Assembly (NCBI RefSeq): GCF_003990915.1
Contig: NZ_BHXQ01000003.1
Location: 62,001-126,000, forward strand
Length of the DNA stretch: 64,000 bases
Direction of reading: 5' to 3'
Source of the DNA: Chryseotalea sanaruensis
GTDB lineage: Bacteria; Bacteroidota; Bacteroidia; Cytophagales; Cyclobacteriaceae
The notes under the pieces were generated by a model, which was given only the letters and a program-made list of their open reading frames with translations, did no database searches and was not told where the DNA came from. Position numbers and translations under genes: made by a program. Within the stretch, counting starts at the first letter, position 1; each line of letters opens with the position of its first letter. Shown piece by piece: positions 17,652 to 26,993 of the stretch.

Positions 17652-18227
17652 CTAACGATTAGTTCTTACTTCTGCTATTCTGTTTCGCTCATCTTGAAGC
17701 TCTCTTGAGATCTTCATTTGTTTCTCGAGTGCACGATGTTTATATTCTTCGAATTCACTGGTAAGAATCAACATTGTTTCTGCTTTTTCTTTGAGCGAGC
17801 GCGATAGAAGTTGTGATCGTATAAAAGACAAAATCAACAATCCTGCCAATACAGCCAGCGAAATAAAGAATACACTGATAAACGCTGCCTTATGCATAGC
17901 TATGCCTGCCACTGTAATATGTTCGCTGTCAAACTCAATTTCAGCAGCTGCAGCTTCACGTCTGGCCATTTCTACATTTTGCTGATCCATGCGCGCATTA
18001 AATGAATTGATTTCTGCCTGTTGTTGTGTTATCGCTAGCCTTTGTTTGGCAAGACTATCCTCCACCGATTTCCAAAAAGCGTCAAGTGTTGTCTGTTTTA
18101 TTACCTTATAATCTTTAAATGTCTGCGCTTTATCCTTTATGGTATTAAAGCTTTTTGTTAACGTTTCTGAATCTTGCGCTTGAGCAAAAAAAGTAACCAG
18201 ACAGAAAGTGAATATTAATATTTTCAT
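17652..18227 (-). CDS. Membrane-anchored coiled-coil protein, function unknown
   Basis: A 191-residue protein with a signal peptide (MKILIFTFCLVTFFAQAQ), a periplasmic coiled coil (SLAKQRLAITQQQAEINSFN), one membrane helix at about 114-135 (AAFISVFFISLAVLAGLLIL) and a cytoplasmic charged helix (LQDERNRIAEVRTNR). I recall Bacteroidota homologues often carrying the name 'tRNA (guanine-N1)-methyltransferase'. Nothing in this sequence resembles TrmD, and that name would be wrong here. Its stop lies two bases from the convergent kinase stop. Confidence 0.65.
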   Translation of the reverse strand: MKILIFTFCLVTFFAQAQDSETLTKSFNTIKDKAQTFKDYKVIKQTTLDAFWKSVEDSLAKQRLAITQQQAEINSFNARMDQQNVEMARREAAAAEIEFDSEHITVAGIAMHKAAFISVFFISLAVLAGLLILSFIRSQLLSRSLKEKAETMLILTSEFEEYKHRALEKQMKISRELQDERNRIAEVRTNR

Positions 18228-18602
18228 GGCAGTAGCGATATAACGGGTGAAAGTAAGCCTCTATACTCTTAGATGTATGTTTAATAAGCCAATGAGTCAA
18301 ATAGATCGATAAAATCAAAGATAGTTCGATGAACACCCCAAATTTGCTGCCTGCACGAGGTACTCTATAAATGGATCAACTTTTGCTAACCCGTTTTAAG
18401 GGTTACTTAAATCCGGTATATCCAATAGGCATTGTGGTGAAAAGTTTTGTTTTTCTATGACAAAGGAAGATCTTGTCGCAAAGAGCATTAAGCAGACTTG
18501 GCTGACAAACCTAATTAATTTAGTTGGGTATTAACGAAAACCTCACCCTCAATACAGCAACAGAAAAGAGGTGAATGGCCGAATCTAAAATAATAGTTAC
18601 GT
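18228..18602. other. Gene-free 375-bp stretch
   Basis: No convincing gene is seen between the divergent coiled-coil and phosphoesterase genes. It holds a weak 6-bp hairpin (TAACCC at 18387-18392 with GGGTTA at 18400-18405) and a 29-codon frame from ATG 18371 that has no protein-like features. Promoters for both flanking genes probably lie here, but no good TTTG/TAnnTTTG pair was found. Confidence 0.5.
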
Positions 18603-19115
18603 ATGAAAATAGGATTACTCTCTGATACACATAGCCATTTGGAACCATCTCTTTTTGATCATTTTAAAGATTGTGATGAACTATGGCATGCAGGCGATAT
18701 TGGTGATGAGGCCCTGCTTCAAAAACTACAGAGCTTCAAACCAACTAAAGCTATATTCGGTAACATTGATAGTATGAAACTTCAGCGCAGCCTGCCTGAA
18801 GATTTTTGGTTTGAATGTGAAGGTTTGAAAATATGGATGACCCATATTGGTGGAGCGCCACCCAATTACAATCCACGAATTAAGAAAAAATTTAAAGAGT
18901 TAGTTCCGGATATTTTTATTTGCGGCCATTCACATATTCTCAGGGTAATGCGTGATCCGAACTATTCAAATATGTTATACATTAATCCGGGGGCAGCAGG
19001 TAATCACGGATTTCATCACATGAAAACCATTATGCGTTTTGATATAGAAGCCAAAGCAATCAAAAATGTGGAAGTGATTGAATTAGGTAAGAGAGGCGCA
19101 TTACCTAAACAATAA
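18603..19115 (+). CDS. YfcE-type metallophosphoesterase
   Basis: A 170-residue phosphodiesterase fold with all metal-site motifs: LLSDTHSH, LWHAGDIGD, FGNIDS, ICGHSHILR and NPGAAGNHG. The family (YfcE/MJ0936) hydrolyses phosphodiesters with two metal ions, but physiological substrates are rarely known. Length is normal. It is monocistronic and converges on the TPR gene at 19126. Confidence 0.9.
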   Translation: MKIGLLSDTHSHLEPSLFDHFKDCDELWHAGDIGDEALLQKLQSFKPTKAIFGNIDSMKLQRSLPEDFWFECEGLKIWMTHIGGAPPNYNPRIKKKFKELVPDIFICGHSHILRVMRDPNYSNMLYINPGAAGNHGFHHMKTIMRFDIEAKAIKNVEVIELGKRGALPKQ

Positions 19116-19125
19116 CTTTACTTTA

Positions 19126-20127
19126 TCATCTACCATTACTAAGTTGTAATTCAGCGGCACGGGTTCTATATGAATCTCCCTCGTTACCGGGCTGCAGTTC
19201 TCCTAAGCGAATGTATATTTCAATAATAGTATCATCAAAGGTTAATGCTTCTTTGTAAAGTGAAATAGCTATTTTTATATCACCTTTCTTATCATACAAG
19301 AAAGCCATTACATGACAAAGCCAACGACTTCGGTTTCCAATTTCATAAGCCCTCTCATAGTTAGGTAAAGCTTCATCGTGATTACCCAATTCATAATAGT
19401 TATCTCCAAGCAATTGCCATAAATCCCCTTGTTGCGCATAATCATATTCAAGCTCGCGGAGTTTATCTATAGATTGCTGAAATTGATCCTGAGCAAAATA
19501 CCACCAGGCGATGCTATATTTTGGTTGAAAGGCTTTGGCATCTGCTTGTGTGGCTTTTTCATAAAAATAAAGCGCTGAGTCGTAACGAAATTGCATATAA
19601 TGAGTATTACCCAAACCCAGCAAGGCCTCATCTAAATATTCGTCATTATCGCTTGCGTATTTGTAATAGTAATATGCAGAATCATATTGCTGCATAGTAT
19701 AGAATTCTTCTGCTTTAGTATAGGCATCGTAAGGATACAAGTCTTGCTGACTACTTGTTGTATTCCAGATAAAATAAAAGAAAGCTACACCTAATATAAT
19801 AAGGGTTATAACGGGAACCATAACAGTCAAATTCTTTAGATTTTCTATTGATTTAACTGTTGATTTTGGTACTGCCTTTTGAGAAGTTTTACCGCTTCTG
19901 AATGACTCTTCTCCATGCTTGAACAGATGTGATCCTGATTTATCGTAATTGCCACTATGCTCATCTATGACAGCAAATCGATTATAGAAGAAGAGCGTTA
20001 GAAAAAAACAAGAGATACCGAAGAGTACATAAGCCAATGTAGTGTCTATCGCCCAGGAGAAAGCCCAAACTATACCAGAACCTATGGCCAATATAAGATA
20101 AAGGAAATTTCTAGAGGGTGAGCTCAT
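19126..20127 (-). CDS. TPR membrane protein
   Basis: A 333-residue protein. Two membrane helices occupy about residues 8-50 and a third about 98-120 (VMVPVITLIILGVAFFYFIW). A periplasmic or cytoplasmic array of about five TPRs then runs to the end (YYYKYASDNDEYLDEALLGLGN, QLLGDNYYELGNHDEALPNYER, IYIRLGEL). It probably acts as an assembly scaffold, with no partner identifiable. It lies downstream of the OmpA-family gene on the same strand but behind a strong terminator, so it is likely transcribed separately. Confidence 0.75.
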   Translation of the reverse strand: MSSPSRNFLYLILAIGSGIVWAFSWAIDTTLAYVLFGISCFFLTLFFYNRFAVIDEHSGNYDKSGSHLFKHGEESFRSGKTSQKAVPKSTVKSIENLKNLTVMVPVITLIILGVAFFYFIWNTTSSQQDLYPYDAYTKAEEFYTMQQYDSAYYYYKYASDNDEYLDEALLGLGNTHYMQFRYDSALYFYEKATQADAKAFQPKYSIAWWYFAQDQFQQSIDKLRELEYDYAQQGDLWQLLGDNYYELGNHDEALPNYERAYEIGNRSRWLCHVMAFLYDKKGDIKIAISLYKEALTFDDTIIEIYIRLGELQPGNEGDSYRTRAAELQLSNGR

Positions 20128-20152
20128 ATAAAAAGTTACATTTTTTAATTGA

Positions 20153-20185
20153 AAAAGCCCGGTCGATTACTCAACACGGGCTTTT
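20153..20185 (-). terminator. Intrinsic terminator of the OmpA-family gene
   Basis: A perfect 9-bp inverted repeat AAAAGCCCG (20153-20161) and CGGGCTTTT (20177-20185) with a 15-nt loop lies just after the OmpA-family stop. On the minus strand the stem ends in a T-run, as expected for a Rho-independent terminator. Confidence 0.8.
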
Positions 20186-20211
20186 CAGAGGGTCCTTCGC
20201 AGGACAAGAAT

Positions 20212-21495
20212 TTAATCAGCGATCACTTCTACTTCAACCCTTACATTTCTTTTAGCATTTGCGCTGTGCTTATCGTAAAGAGGCTTCTTACCTCCCCAAC
20301 CTTTTACTTCAATTCTTTCACCAGCAATACCATTTTCAATTAAATACTCTCTTATAATCTCTGCTCTTTCAAAAGAAAGATCTTTAGCTGATCCAACAGT
20401 ATTAATTGCATCCTTACCTATAGCAAAAAAGTTTTTCTCATTACCCATTTTAATGATTTTACCGTGGTAATGCCCATTGGTGTGGCCGTGTAGGCGAATT
20501 TTCATGTACTTATTCTCATTCATCATCTGAAGTAACTGGTTTATCTCATAACGCGATTCAGGAATCATAATGGCTGCATCGTTGAAGAAGTATACATGTG
20601 AAAGCGTTTGTATATCGCCCTTGATGTAACGTACCAAATCAAAAGAAACCACAAAACTTAAACCCATCATATCCACATGCGCTAAAGCAGTATCTGCTTC
20701 AGGGTTACGATAGTTTACTTCAAGCTGTAATTTTCTATATCCAAACACATCACAAATAAGCGTGACTTTACCGCTTTGATTTTTAGGATCGGGCAATGTC
20801 AGGTAATCATTACCTTTCACTGTTTTTAAAAGTTTGCCCCTGTCGGTATCTACTACCTGCACATCACCATCAATAATACGGTTGTTCGATGCGTTGAAAA
20901 GGCTTAGAAATACTTCAGTATTTCCCAGATTAATGGGAAAGACCTGAACAATTTTTTCTTCGATCTCTTCATTGCTTACTATTTCTTCTACCTGGCTTTC
21001 AGGTTCAACTGCTTTGACCTCTGAAAGTCCGTTGTTCGCAACAGGCACCTGTTTCTCTTCAACAACTTTAACAATTTCAGCAGGCTCTGGAGTCGTAACC
21101 TTATCTTTAGCTATTGTGGCTGAGGTTTCAGGTTCGGCTAACACCACGGGTCTTTGTTCCTCACCCCGTTGACCGATTACACCTGGAACAACACGCACCC
21201 ATGCATCTTTAAAATCACTCTCGCCTCTCAACTTATACATGGCCTCAAGCGAGGTTTTCAAATCGCTATGACTTTGTAAGTAAACAAAGTACAACGCTCT
21301 TGAAGTGTTGAAACCATAATTTGCATTGAAACCTTTACTGTTCAGATGCTGAACAAAGCGCTGTGCGTATTCACCTTTAGATTTATCAAAAGCACCTACT
21401 ACAGTATAGTAACCTGCGGCAAGTTCATTATTGTTTTGGGCAATTGATGGGGTGCAAATAAGCAGCAGAAAAGCCAGGGCTAGACATTTTTGCAT
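20212..21495 (-). CDS. OmpA-family protein with SPOR-like N-terminal region
   Basis: A 427-residue protein with a signal peptide ending TPSIAQ. Residues about 27-100 (AGYYTVVGAFDKSKGEYAQRFVQHLNSKG) have a SPOR-like pattern. A Glu/Val-rich linker runs to about 165, then a beta domain. The C-terminal OmpA_C-like peptidoglycan-binding domain has YEINQLLQMMNENKYMKIRLHGHT (in parts), DLSFERAEIIREYLIENGI and RNVRVEVEVI. It is likely anchored to the cell wall on the periplasmic side of the outer membrane. Such proteins occur near Bacteroidota gliding and type IX secretion genes, but none are here. Confidence 0.85.
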   Translation of the reverse strand: MQKCLALAFLLLICTPSIAQNNNELAAGYYTVVGAFDKSKGEYAQRFVQHLNSKGFNANYGFNTSRALYFVYLQSHSDLKTSLEAMYKLRGESDFKDAWVRVVPGVIGQRGEEQRPVVLAEPETSATIAKDKVTTPEPAEIVKVVEEKQVPVANNGLSEVKAVEPESQVEEIVSNEEIEEKIVQVFPINLGNTEVFLSLFNASNNRIIDGDVQVVDTDRGKLLKTVKGNDYLTLPDPKNQSGKVTLICDVFGYRKLQLEVNYRNPEADTALAHVDMMGLSFVVSFDLVRYIKGDIQTLSHVYFFNDAAIMIPESRYEINQLLQMMNENKYMKIRLHGHTNGHYHGKIIKMGNEKNFFAIGKDAINTVGSAKDLSFERAEIIREYLIENGIAGERIEVKGWGGKKPLYDKHSANAKRNVRVEVEVIAD

Positions 21496-21583
21496 GTAAG
21501 ATTTAGGTTGTTTTAGACGTAATTTTAACTAAAAATAACTTAAATCCAGTGTTTTTAATTTTCTTTCTGAAAAATTAAATGTA

Positions 21584-22534
21584 CTATTTCAACTTTTCTA
21601 CAAAAAAACCGAGTCCATAGCCAACCAATTGAACCAAAGCAGATGGTATAGCCATTAATCCTACCATCACATTTTTGTAAGCGATGGTGGCCCCCACCAT
21701 GATAGCTCCAAAATAAAGAGCAAAAAATATTGAACCGAGCTTAAATAAAGGCAGATAAGTAAATAAGGTTAACAACCATGCCACAAGTGCCAGCGTAAAT
21801 AATAACGGAATCCAATGTGTTAGTTTTACCTCTTGGGAATACTGCTTTCCTATCAAAACCCTACCCCTTCCGAAGTTAAAAACCTGTTTGTAAAATTGAC
21901 GCAGGTTAGTTCGTCTTTTGTGGTAAACAAAGGCTTCTGGTATTAGGCCTACCTTTAAGCCTTCAGCTTTTAATCGGATGCTTAATTCAATGTCTTCTGC
22001 GTAACGATCAAAGCGAAACCCTCCTGTTAATTCATACGCTTTTCTGGACAGCCCCATATTAAAACTGCGTGGTTGAAATGAGCCTACATGCTGCTTACCT
22101 CCTCTTATGCCCCCTGTTGTTAGAAAAGAAGCCATCGTGTATCCCATTGCTTTTTGCAACAATGTAAAGTCCTGATGTGCTTTATCGGGTCCGCCATAAG
22201 CATCCCATCCATGTTGTAGTAAATTGTTTTGTACAATGCTCAAGTAATCTGGTGGTATTATACAATCCGAATCAAATACAACCAGATAATCTCCTTTTGC
22301 CTGGGCAAAACCCAGATTACGACTAGGCCCCGGTCCAGAATTAGGTTTAAAAATATATTGAATGGCAAAATGAGTTGAGTAGACATCAACTAAATGTTTG
22401 CAGGTTTTAGTAGAACCATCTTCCACCAATACGACCTCAAATTTTCGTAATGTCTGAAGCGTTAAACTATGCAGTAGTTCATCAACTTCTTCAGGTCGGT
22501 TGTAAACAGGTATAATAATTGAAAAGGTATGCAT
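21584..22534 (-). CDS. Family 2 glycosyltransferase
   Basis: A 316-residue GT-A glycosyltransferase: FSIIIPVYNRPEEVDELLHSL, VVLVEDGS, GPGPSRNLGFAQAKGDYLVVFDSD (DxD-type DSD), then EDIELSIRLKAEGLKVG as the acceptor/base region. Three hydrophobic helices lie at the C-terminus (about residues 245-310). It would transfer a sugar from a nucleotide sugar at the inner membrane. Donor and acceptor cannot be told from sequence. It stands alone and is divergent from the NTF2-like gene. Confidence 0.9.
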   Translation of the reverse strand: MHTFSIIIPVYNRPEEVDELLHSLTLQTLRKFEVVLVEDGSTKTCKHLVDVYSTHFAIQYIFKPNSGPGPSRNLGFAQAKGDYLVVFDSDCIIPPDYLSIVQNNLLQHGWDAYGGPDKAHQDFTLLQKAMGYTMASFLTTGGIRGGKQHVGSFQPRSFNMGLSRKAYELTGGFRFDRYAEDIELSIRLKAEGLKVGLIPEAFVYHKRRTNLRQFYKQVFNFGRGRVLIGKQYSQEVKLTHWIPLLFTLALVAWLLTLFTYLPLFKLGSIFFALYFGAIMVGATIAYKNVMVGLMAIPSALVQLVGYGLGFFVEKLK

Positions 22535-22641
22535 ACTTTAATTTGGGCAGTAAGTTACATAAATCATGGCTGCTGGTCTTTATCCTGTAATTACTCTTTA
22601 GCATTTCAGTGCTAATGCCTACATTCCATAAATTTTATTCT

Positions 22642-23163
22642 ATGAAAAAGCTTTGCATCCTGCCAATGGCCCTTCTTCTCAGCAACCTGTTGCTTGCCCA
22701 GCAAAAAGATTATTCAAAAGATGTACAGTCTACGGACGCTATTATCACAGCCTTATATGAGGTCATTTCTGGAGAAGCCGGGGAGAGCAGAGACTGGAAT
22801 CGTTTTAAAAATCTATTTACATCAGACGCTAGGTTGATTCCTACTTCAAAAAATAAAGATGCCAAAATCAGCTATGCGAGTATGACACCCGCTGACTACA
22901 TTCAGATGTTTGAATCCAGAATTACCACTGGATTTTATGAACGTGAATTAAATCGCCTAACGGATGCCTATGGGACAATAGTGCACGTTTTCAGCACCTA
23001 TGAAACCCGAGAAAGCAAAGGTGGACCAGTTACAAACAGGGGTATTAACAGCATACAATTATTAAAAACACATGAACGTTACTACATCATGAATATTTTC
23101 TGGTGCGGTGAGAACACGGGATTTCTATTACCAGAACATTATATGAAAGGTCGAATTGAATAA
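22642..23163 (+). CDS. Exported NTF2-like protein
   Basis: A 173-residue protein from ATG 22642; an upstream ATG at 22615 and the in-frame start at 22609 would bury the signal peptide. MKKLCILPMALLLSNLLLAQ is the signal. The mature part is an NTF2/SnoaL-like cone: DAIITALYEVISGEAG, DWNRFKNLFTSDARLIP, ADYIQMFESRIT and WCGENTGFLLPEHYM. NTF2-like domains bind small hydrophobic ligands or act as simple enzymes. No catalytic residues can be assigned. Monocistronic. Confidence 0.75.
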   Translation: MKKLCILPMALLLSNLLLAQQKDYSKDVQSTDAIITALYEVISGEAGESRDWNRFKNLFTSDARLIPTSKNKDAKISYASMTPADYIQMFESRITTGFYERELNRLTDAYGTIVHVFSTYETRESKGGPVTNRGINSIQLLKTHERYYIMNIFWCGENTGFLLPEHYMKGRIE

Positions 23164-23340
23164 AGATATAGAAGTATTTATGCACAAATCGTGAGATTTT
23201 CTTTTACCAAAGATTTCACAAATGTTCAAAGATCGCCTGCTCTGATTCTATGGGAAGCTATAGTAGAAGTGGCTCCTGAAATTTAAGGTAGGTCACGAAA
23301 GATTTATAAACGCATTACCAGCTAATTTTTACTTTTGCAA

Positions 23341-24291
23341 ATGGCCGAAATAGGAAAAGATATTGAAAGAGCTAAGGCGCTCTTGAAGAGAGGAAAATTA
23401 GTGGCTATACCGACTGAAACAGTTTACGGACTGGCAGCTAATGCCACTAACGCAGATGCCATTGCACGTATCTTTGAGGCGAAGAACAGACCTTCTTTTG
23501 ATCCATTAATTGTTCATGTGCCCGACTTACATGCTGTAAAACTTTATGCCGATAACTTACCTTTAAAAGCGTTGGCGCTTGCCAGTAATTTTTGGCCTGG
23601 TCCGGTAACGATATTATTTAAAAAAAAAGAGATAATACCTGATATTGTAACGGCAGGGCTTGAAACGGTAGGCATACGTTGCCCTAATCATCCCCTTACG
23701 CGCGAATTATTGGAGGAACTGGATTTCCCTTTGGCTGCGCCCAGTGCCAATCCTTTTGGTTATATAAGCCCGACTACTCCAGAACATGTAAATGAACAAC
23801 TCGGGGATAAAATCGCTTACATATTAGATGGCGGACCATGCACTATTGGTATTGAATCTACAATAGTCGGTTTTAACAACGACCAGGCTACTGTTTACAG
23901 ATTAGGTGGTTTAGGTATTGAAGACATTGAAAAAGTGATTGGAAGTGTTGATATTATGTTGCACTCCTCCTCTAATCCCAAAGCACCAGGGCAATTAAAA
24001 AGTCATTATGCACCAAGTAAACGTTTGGTGATTGGCAACCTCGATCAAGCACTTTCGGATAAACCCAGTGCTAAGGTAGCTGTACTCTCATTTCAAAAAG
24101 ATTACAAAATTCCGTATCAGTTTATATTGTCTTCAACAGGAAATCTTACTGAAGCAGCAAAAAATCTTTTTCTAGGTCTGCGAACTTTAGATAAAATGCC
24201 TGTGGATATTATACTTACTGATTTAGTGCCCGACCAAGGCCTTGGACGCGCCATTAATGATCGATTAAAAAGAGCAGCCGCTGAACAGTAG
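23341..24291 (+). CDS. tsaC: L-threonylcarbamoyladenylate synthase (Sua5/TsaC)
   Basis: A 316-residue Sua5-type protein. The YrdC domain holds KLVAIPTETVYGLAANA, EAKNRPSFDPLIVHV, ETVGIRCPNHP and LAAPSANPFGYISPTTPEHV. A C-terminal Sua5 extension starts after PGQLKSHYAP. It makes threonylcarbamoyl-AMP from threonine, bicarbonate and ATP for the t6A modification of tRNAs that read ANN codons. The start is ATG 23341; TACTTTTG, a Bacteroidota -7-like box, sits at 23330-23337 just before it, so the leader is very short. Confidence 0.95.
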   Translation: MAEIGKDIERAKALLKRGKLVAIPTETVYGLAANATNADAIARIFEAKNRPSFDPLIVHVPDLHAVKLYADNLPLKALALASNFWPGPVTILFKKKEIIPDIVTAGLETVGIRCPNHPLTRELLEELDFPLAAPSANPFGYISPTTPEHVNEQLGDKIAYILDGGPCTIGIESTIVGFNNDQATVYRLGGLGIEDIEKVIGSVDIMLHSSSNPKAPGQLKSHYAPSKRLVIGNLDQALSDKPSAKVAVLSFQKDYKIPYQFILSSTGNLTEAAKNLFLGLRTLDKMPVDIILTDLVPDQGLGRAINDRLKRAAAEQ

Positions 24292-24399
24292 TAGATTCTT
24301 GATTGTTTATATTAAAGTTTTGTTAAGAGTTAATATAAGTACCTTCTAAATTCTACATTGATAATTGTCAACTGTCAATTCTTCCTTAATTTTATTGTT

Positions 24400-25491
24400 A
24401 TGAAAAAAATCCTTATTCTTACCGGTGGTGGCGATTGTCCCGGCCTTAATGCAGTTATACGTGGCATTGCTAAACGTGCCCGCAAAGAGAAAGACTGGGA
24501 AATATATGGAAGTATTGAAGCCTTTAATGGCGTGTTAAATGAGCCTCAGGAAATCATAAAACTTACCAGCAGAAAAACAGCAGGTATACATATAAAAGGT
24601 GGCACCATTTTAAAAACGACAAACAAAGACAGTCCTATAAATTTCCCTGTTACTCAGCCTGATGGAACCATCAAGTTTGAGGACCGCTCGGATGAACTGA
24701 TTAAAAAACTGAAGGCCTTACACTTTGATGCCATTATAAATATTGGAGGCGATGGCTCTCAAAAAATTTCTAAAGTACTTTTCGATAAAGGAGTTCCCAT
24801 TATTGGTGTGCCCAAAACAATTGACAATGACTTGTCAGCTACCGATGTAACTTTTGGATTTCAAACAGCAGTTCAAATAGCTACAGACAGTTTTGATCGT
24901 CTTGTAACCACAGCAGAAAGTCACCACCGTTGCATGATTATGGAAGTAATGGGGCGTGATGCCGGCTGGATTGCGCTGCATACTGCTATTGCCGGTGGTG
25001 CAGAAATTTGCTTAATTCCCGAAATCCCTTACGATATTCAAAAACTTGCCAAGCGTGTATCCATGCGTTACAAAAATGGCAAAGGATTTTGCAACATTGT
25101 AATTGCAGAGGGTTCCAAACCAAAAAATGGCACCATTGTATCGCAGAAAGGCGATAAAGGTTCTGAACATGTTAGACTAGGAGGCGTTGCATACCAACTC
25201 TCGCAGCAACTAAAGGATGCGGGTTGCAAAGCGGAAATACGCGAAACAGTTTTAGGACACACACAACGTGGAGGTACACCAGTTGCTTACGATCGCATAC
25301 TGGCCACCTTATATGGCGTTAAGGCTTTTGAGTTAGCTCTGGAGAAAAAATTTGGACAGATGGTAGCTTTCAAAAATAATGAGATTGTTTCTGTATCCCT
25401 GGAAAAGGCAACTCAAAGCTATAACGTTGTAAACAAGAATAATTATCTGGTAAAAGCTGCTAAGGGAATGGGTATTTCATTTGGTGACTAA
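24400..25491 (+). CDS. pfkA: 6-phosphofructokinase
   Basis: A 363-residue PFK. ILTGGGDCPGLNAVIRG lies at the N-terminus; the substrate loop GGDGS is at 116-120, PKTIDNDL at 138-145, and MEVMGRDAGWIALH follows. Gly119 (E. coli position 104) is the ATP-type residue, while Lys139 (position 124) is typical of pyrophosphate enzymes. This Gly/Lys pair marks the mixed group of PFKs that are mostly ATP-dependent. It catalyses the committed step of glycolysis. An in-frame extension to 24358 crosses a low-complexity repeat and is unlikely. pgk follows after 130 bp. Confidence 0.92.
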   Translation: MKKILILTGGGDCPGLNAVIRGIAKRARKEKDWEIYGSIEAFNGVLNEPQEIIKLTSRKTAGIHIKGGTILKTTNKDSPINFPVTQPDGTIKFEDRSDELIKKLKALHFDAIINIGGDGSQKISKVLFDKGVPIIGVPKTIDNDLSATDVTFGFQTAVQIATDSFDRLVTTAESHHRCMIMEVMGRDAGWIALHTAIAGGAEICLIPEIPYDIQKLAKRVSMRYKNGKGFCNIVIAEGSKPKNGTIVSQKGDKGSEHVRLGGVAYQLSQQLKDAGCKAEIRETVLGHTQRGGTPVAYDRILATLYGVKAFELALEKKFGQMVAFKNNEIVSVSLEKATQSYNVVNKNNYLVKAAKGMGISFGD

Positions 25492-25621
25492 AGCAAAAAC
25501 GCTTAAGCAAACGTTAGCAACGGATATAAATATGAATCAGCTAATTAACTTATAAATACCTGATCTTCGTCACTTATTAAACCATGCTCTTTACTACATT
25601 AGCAGCTTCAAAAACTATGCT

Positions 25622-26806
25622 ATGAAGACTATTAACGATTTTAATTTTTCAGGTAAGCGCGCACTCATTCGTGTTGACTTCAACGTACCTTTAGATAAAT
25701 CTTATCAAGTAACAGACGACAACCGAATTCGCTCTACTGTTCCAACGCTAAAAAAAATATTGAAAGATGGAGGTGCACTGATACTAATGTCACACTTAGG
25801 TAGACCTAAAGACGGACCTGAAGAAAAATATTCGTTAAAGCATACTCTCAAAACCACCGAACACTTGCTTGGCGCTCCTGTTAAATTTGCTGATGATTGT
25901 GTTGGTGAAGAAGCTTATAAACTTTCCGCTGCATTAAAACCAGGTGAGGTGCTGGTTCTTGAAAATCTAAGATTCTACAAAGAAGAAGAGAAAGGCGATT
26001 TAGCTTTTGCTGAAAAACTTTCGAAACATGGTGATATATATGTTAACGATGCTTTTGGTACTGCCCACCGTGCACATGCTTCCACCACAATTGTAGCTCA
26101 ATTTTTTAAAGATAAATGTGCAGGCTATGTAATGGCCGCTGAACTGGAGAATGCAAAAAAAGTGTTGGAGAAAGCTGAAAAACCTTTTACGGCCATAATG
26201 GGCGGTGCTAAAATTTCGGATAAGATCTTGATTATTGAAAAACTGCTAGATAAAGTTGACCATTTAATTATTGGTGGTGGCATGGCTTACACCTTCTTTA
26301 AAGCCCTCGGTGGCAATATTGGTAATTCTTTAGTGGAAGCCGATAAACTTGACTTAGCCAAAGAACTCATTCAAAAAGCAAAAGCCAAGGGTGTTGAATT
26401 ACACTTGCCTATCGACTCAATTATTGCAGATAAGTTTGATGCTAACGCAAATACAGAAACAGCGAATAACAATGCCATTAAAGATGGTTGGATGGGTTTA
26501 GACATTGGCCCTCAGGCTACAGCTATATTCGCTAAAGTTGTAGAAGAATCTAAAACCATTTTATGGAATGGCCCTATGGGTGTTTTTGAAATGGAGAAAT
26601 TTGAAAAGGGAACAAAGGCCATTGCCGAAGCGGTGGTAAGGGCAACTGACAAAGGTGCATTCTCTTTAATAGGTGGGGGTGACTCAGCAGCAGCTGTTGC
26701 GAAATTTAAGTTTGAAGAAAAGGTGAGCTATGTTTCCACAGGAGGTGGAGCACTGCTTGAATACTTTGAAGGCAAAGTACTACCAGGTGTAAAAGCACTG
26801 GAATAA
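25622..26806 (+). CDS. pgk: Phosphoglycerate kinase
   Basis: A 394-residue two-domain PGK of normal length: [81 protein letters not shown] and GGGDSAAAV at the nucleotide site. It makes ATP from 1,3-bisphosphoglycerate in glycolysis. It lies downstream of pfkA and ends with a strong hairpin terminator. Confidence 0.98.
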   Translation: MKTINDFNFSGKRALIRVDFNVPLDKSYQVTDDNRIRSTVPTLKKILKDGGALILMSHLGRPKDGPEEKYSLKHTLKTTEHLLGAPVKFADDCVGEEAYKLSAALKPGEVLVLENLRFYKEEEKGDLAFAEKLSKHGDIYVNDAFGTAHRAHASTTIVAQFFKDKCAGYVMAAELENAKKVLEKAEKPFTAIMGGAKISDKILIIEKLLDKVDHLIIGGGMAYTFFKALGGNIGNSLVEADKLDLAKELIQKAKAKGVELHLPIDSIIADKFDANANTETANNNAIKDGWMGLDIGPQATAIFAKVVEESKTILWNGPMGVFEMEKFEKGTKAIAEAVVRATDKGAFSLIGGGDSAAAVAKFKFEEKVSYVSTGGGALLEYFEGKVLPGVKALE

Positions 26807-26826
26807 AAACTTACACACTTTTAAAG

Positions 26827-26858
26827 AAGCAGATTCATAAAATTATGGATCTGCTTTT
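26827..26858 (+). terminator. Intrinsic terminator of pgk
   Basis: A 12-bp stem with one G-T wobble, AAGCAGATTCAT (26827-26838) and ATGGATCTGCTT (26845-26856), with loop AAAATT and a short T-rich tail. It lies 20 bp after the pgk stop. Confidence 0.85.
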
Positions 26859-26993
26859 CTATTTCTACATGCTAAACGAAATACTATAGCAGAACAACAA
26901 GCCACAGTTACCTTTGTTTTAAGTAATAGTCTGCTAGTGCAGACTATTTGCTTTTTATCAGGTATACTCATTACCATTTCCTATTTTTAAGTA

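Noticed and set aside
18371..18460. 29-codon frame in the 375-bp intergenic stretch
   Set aside because: Very short, with no signal, motif or neighbour support.
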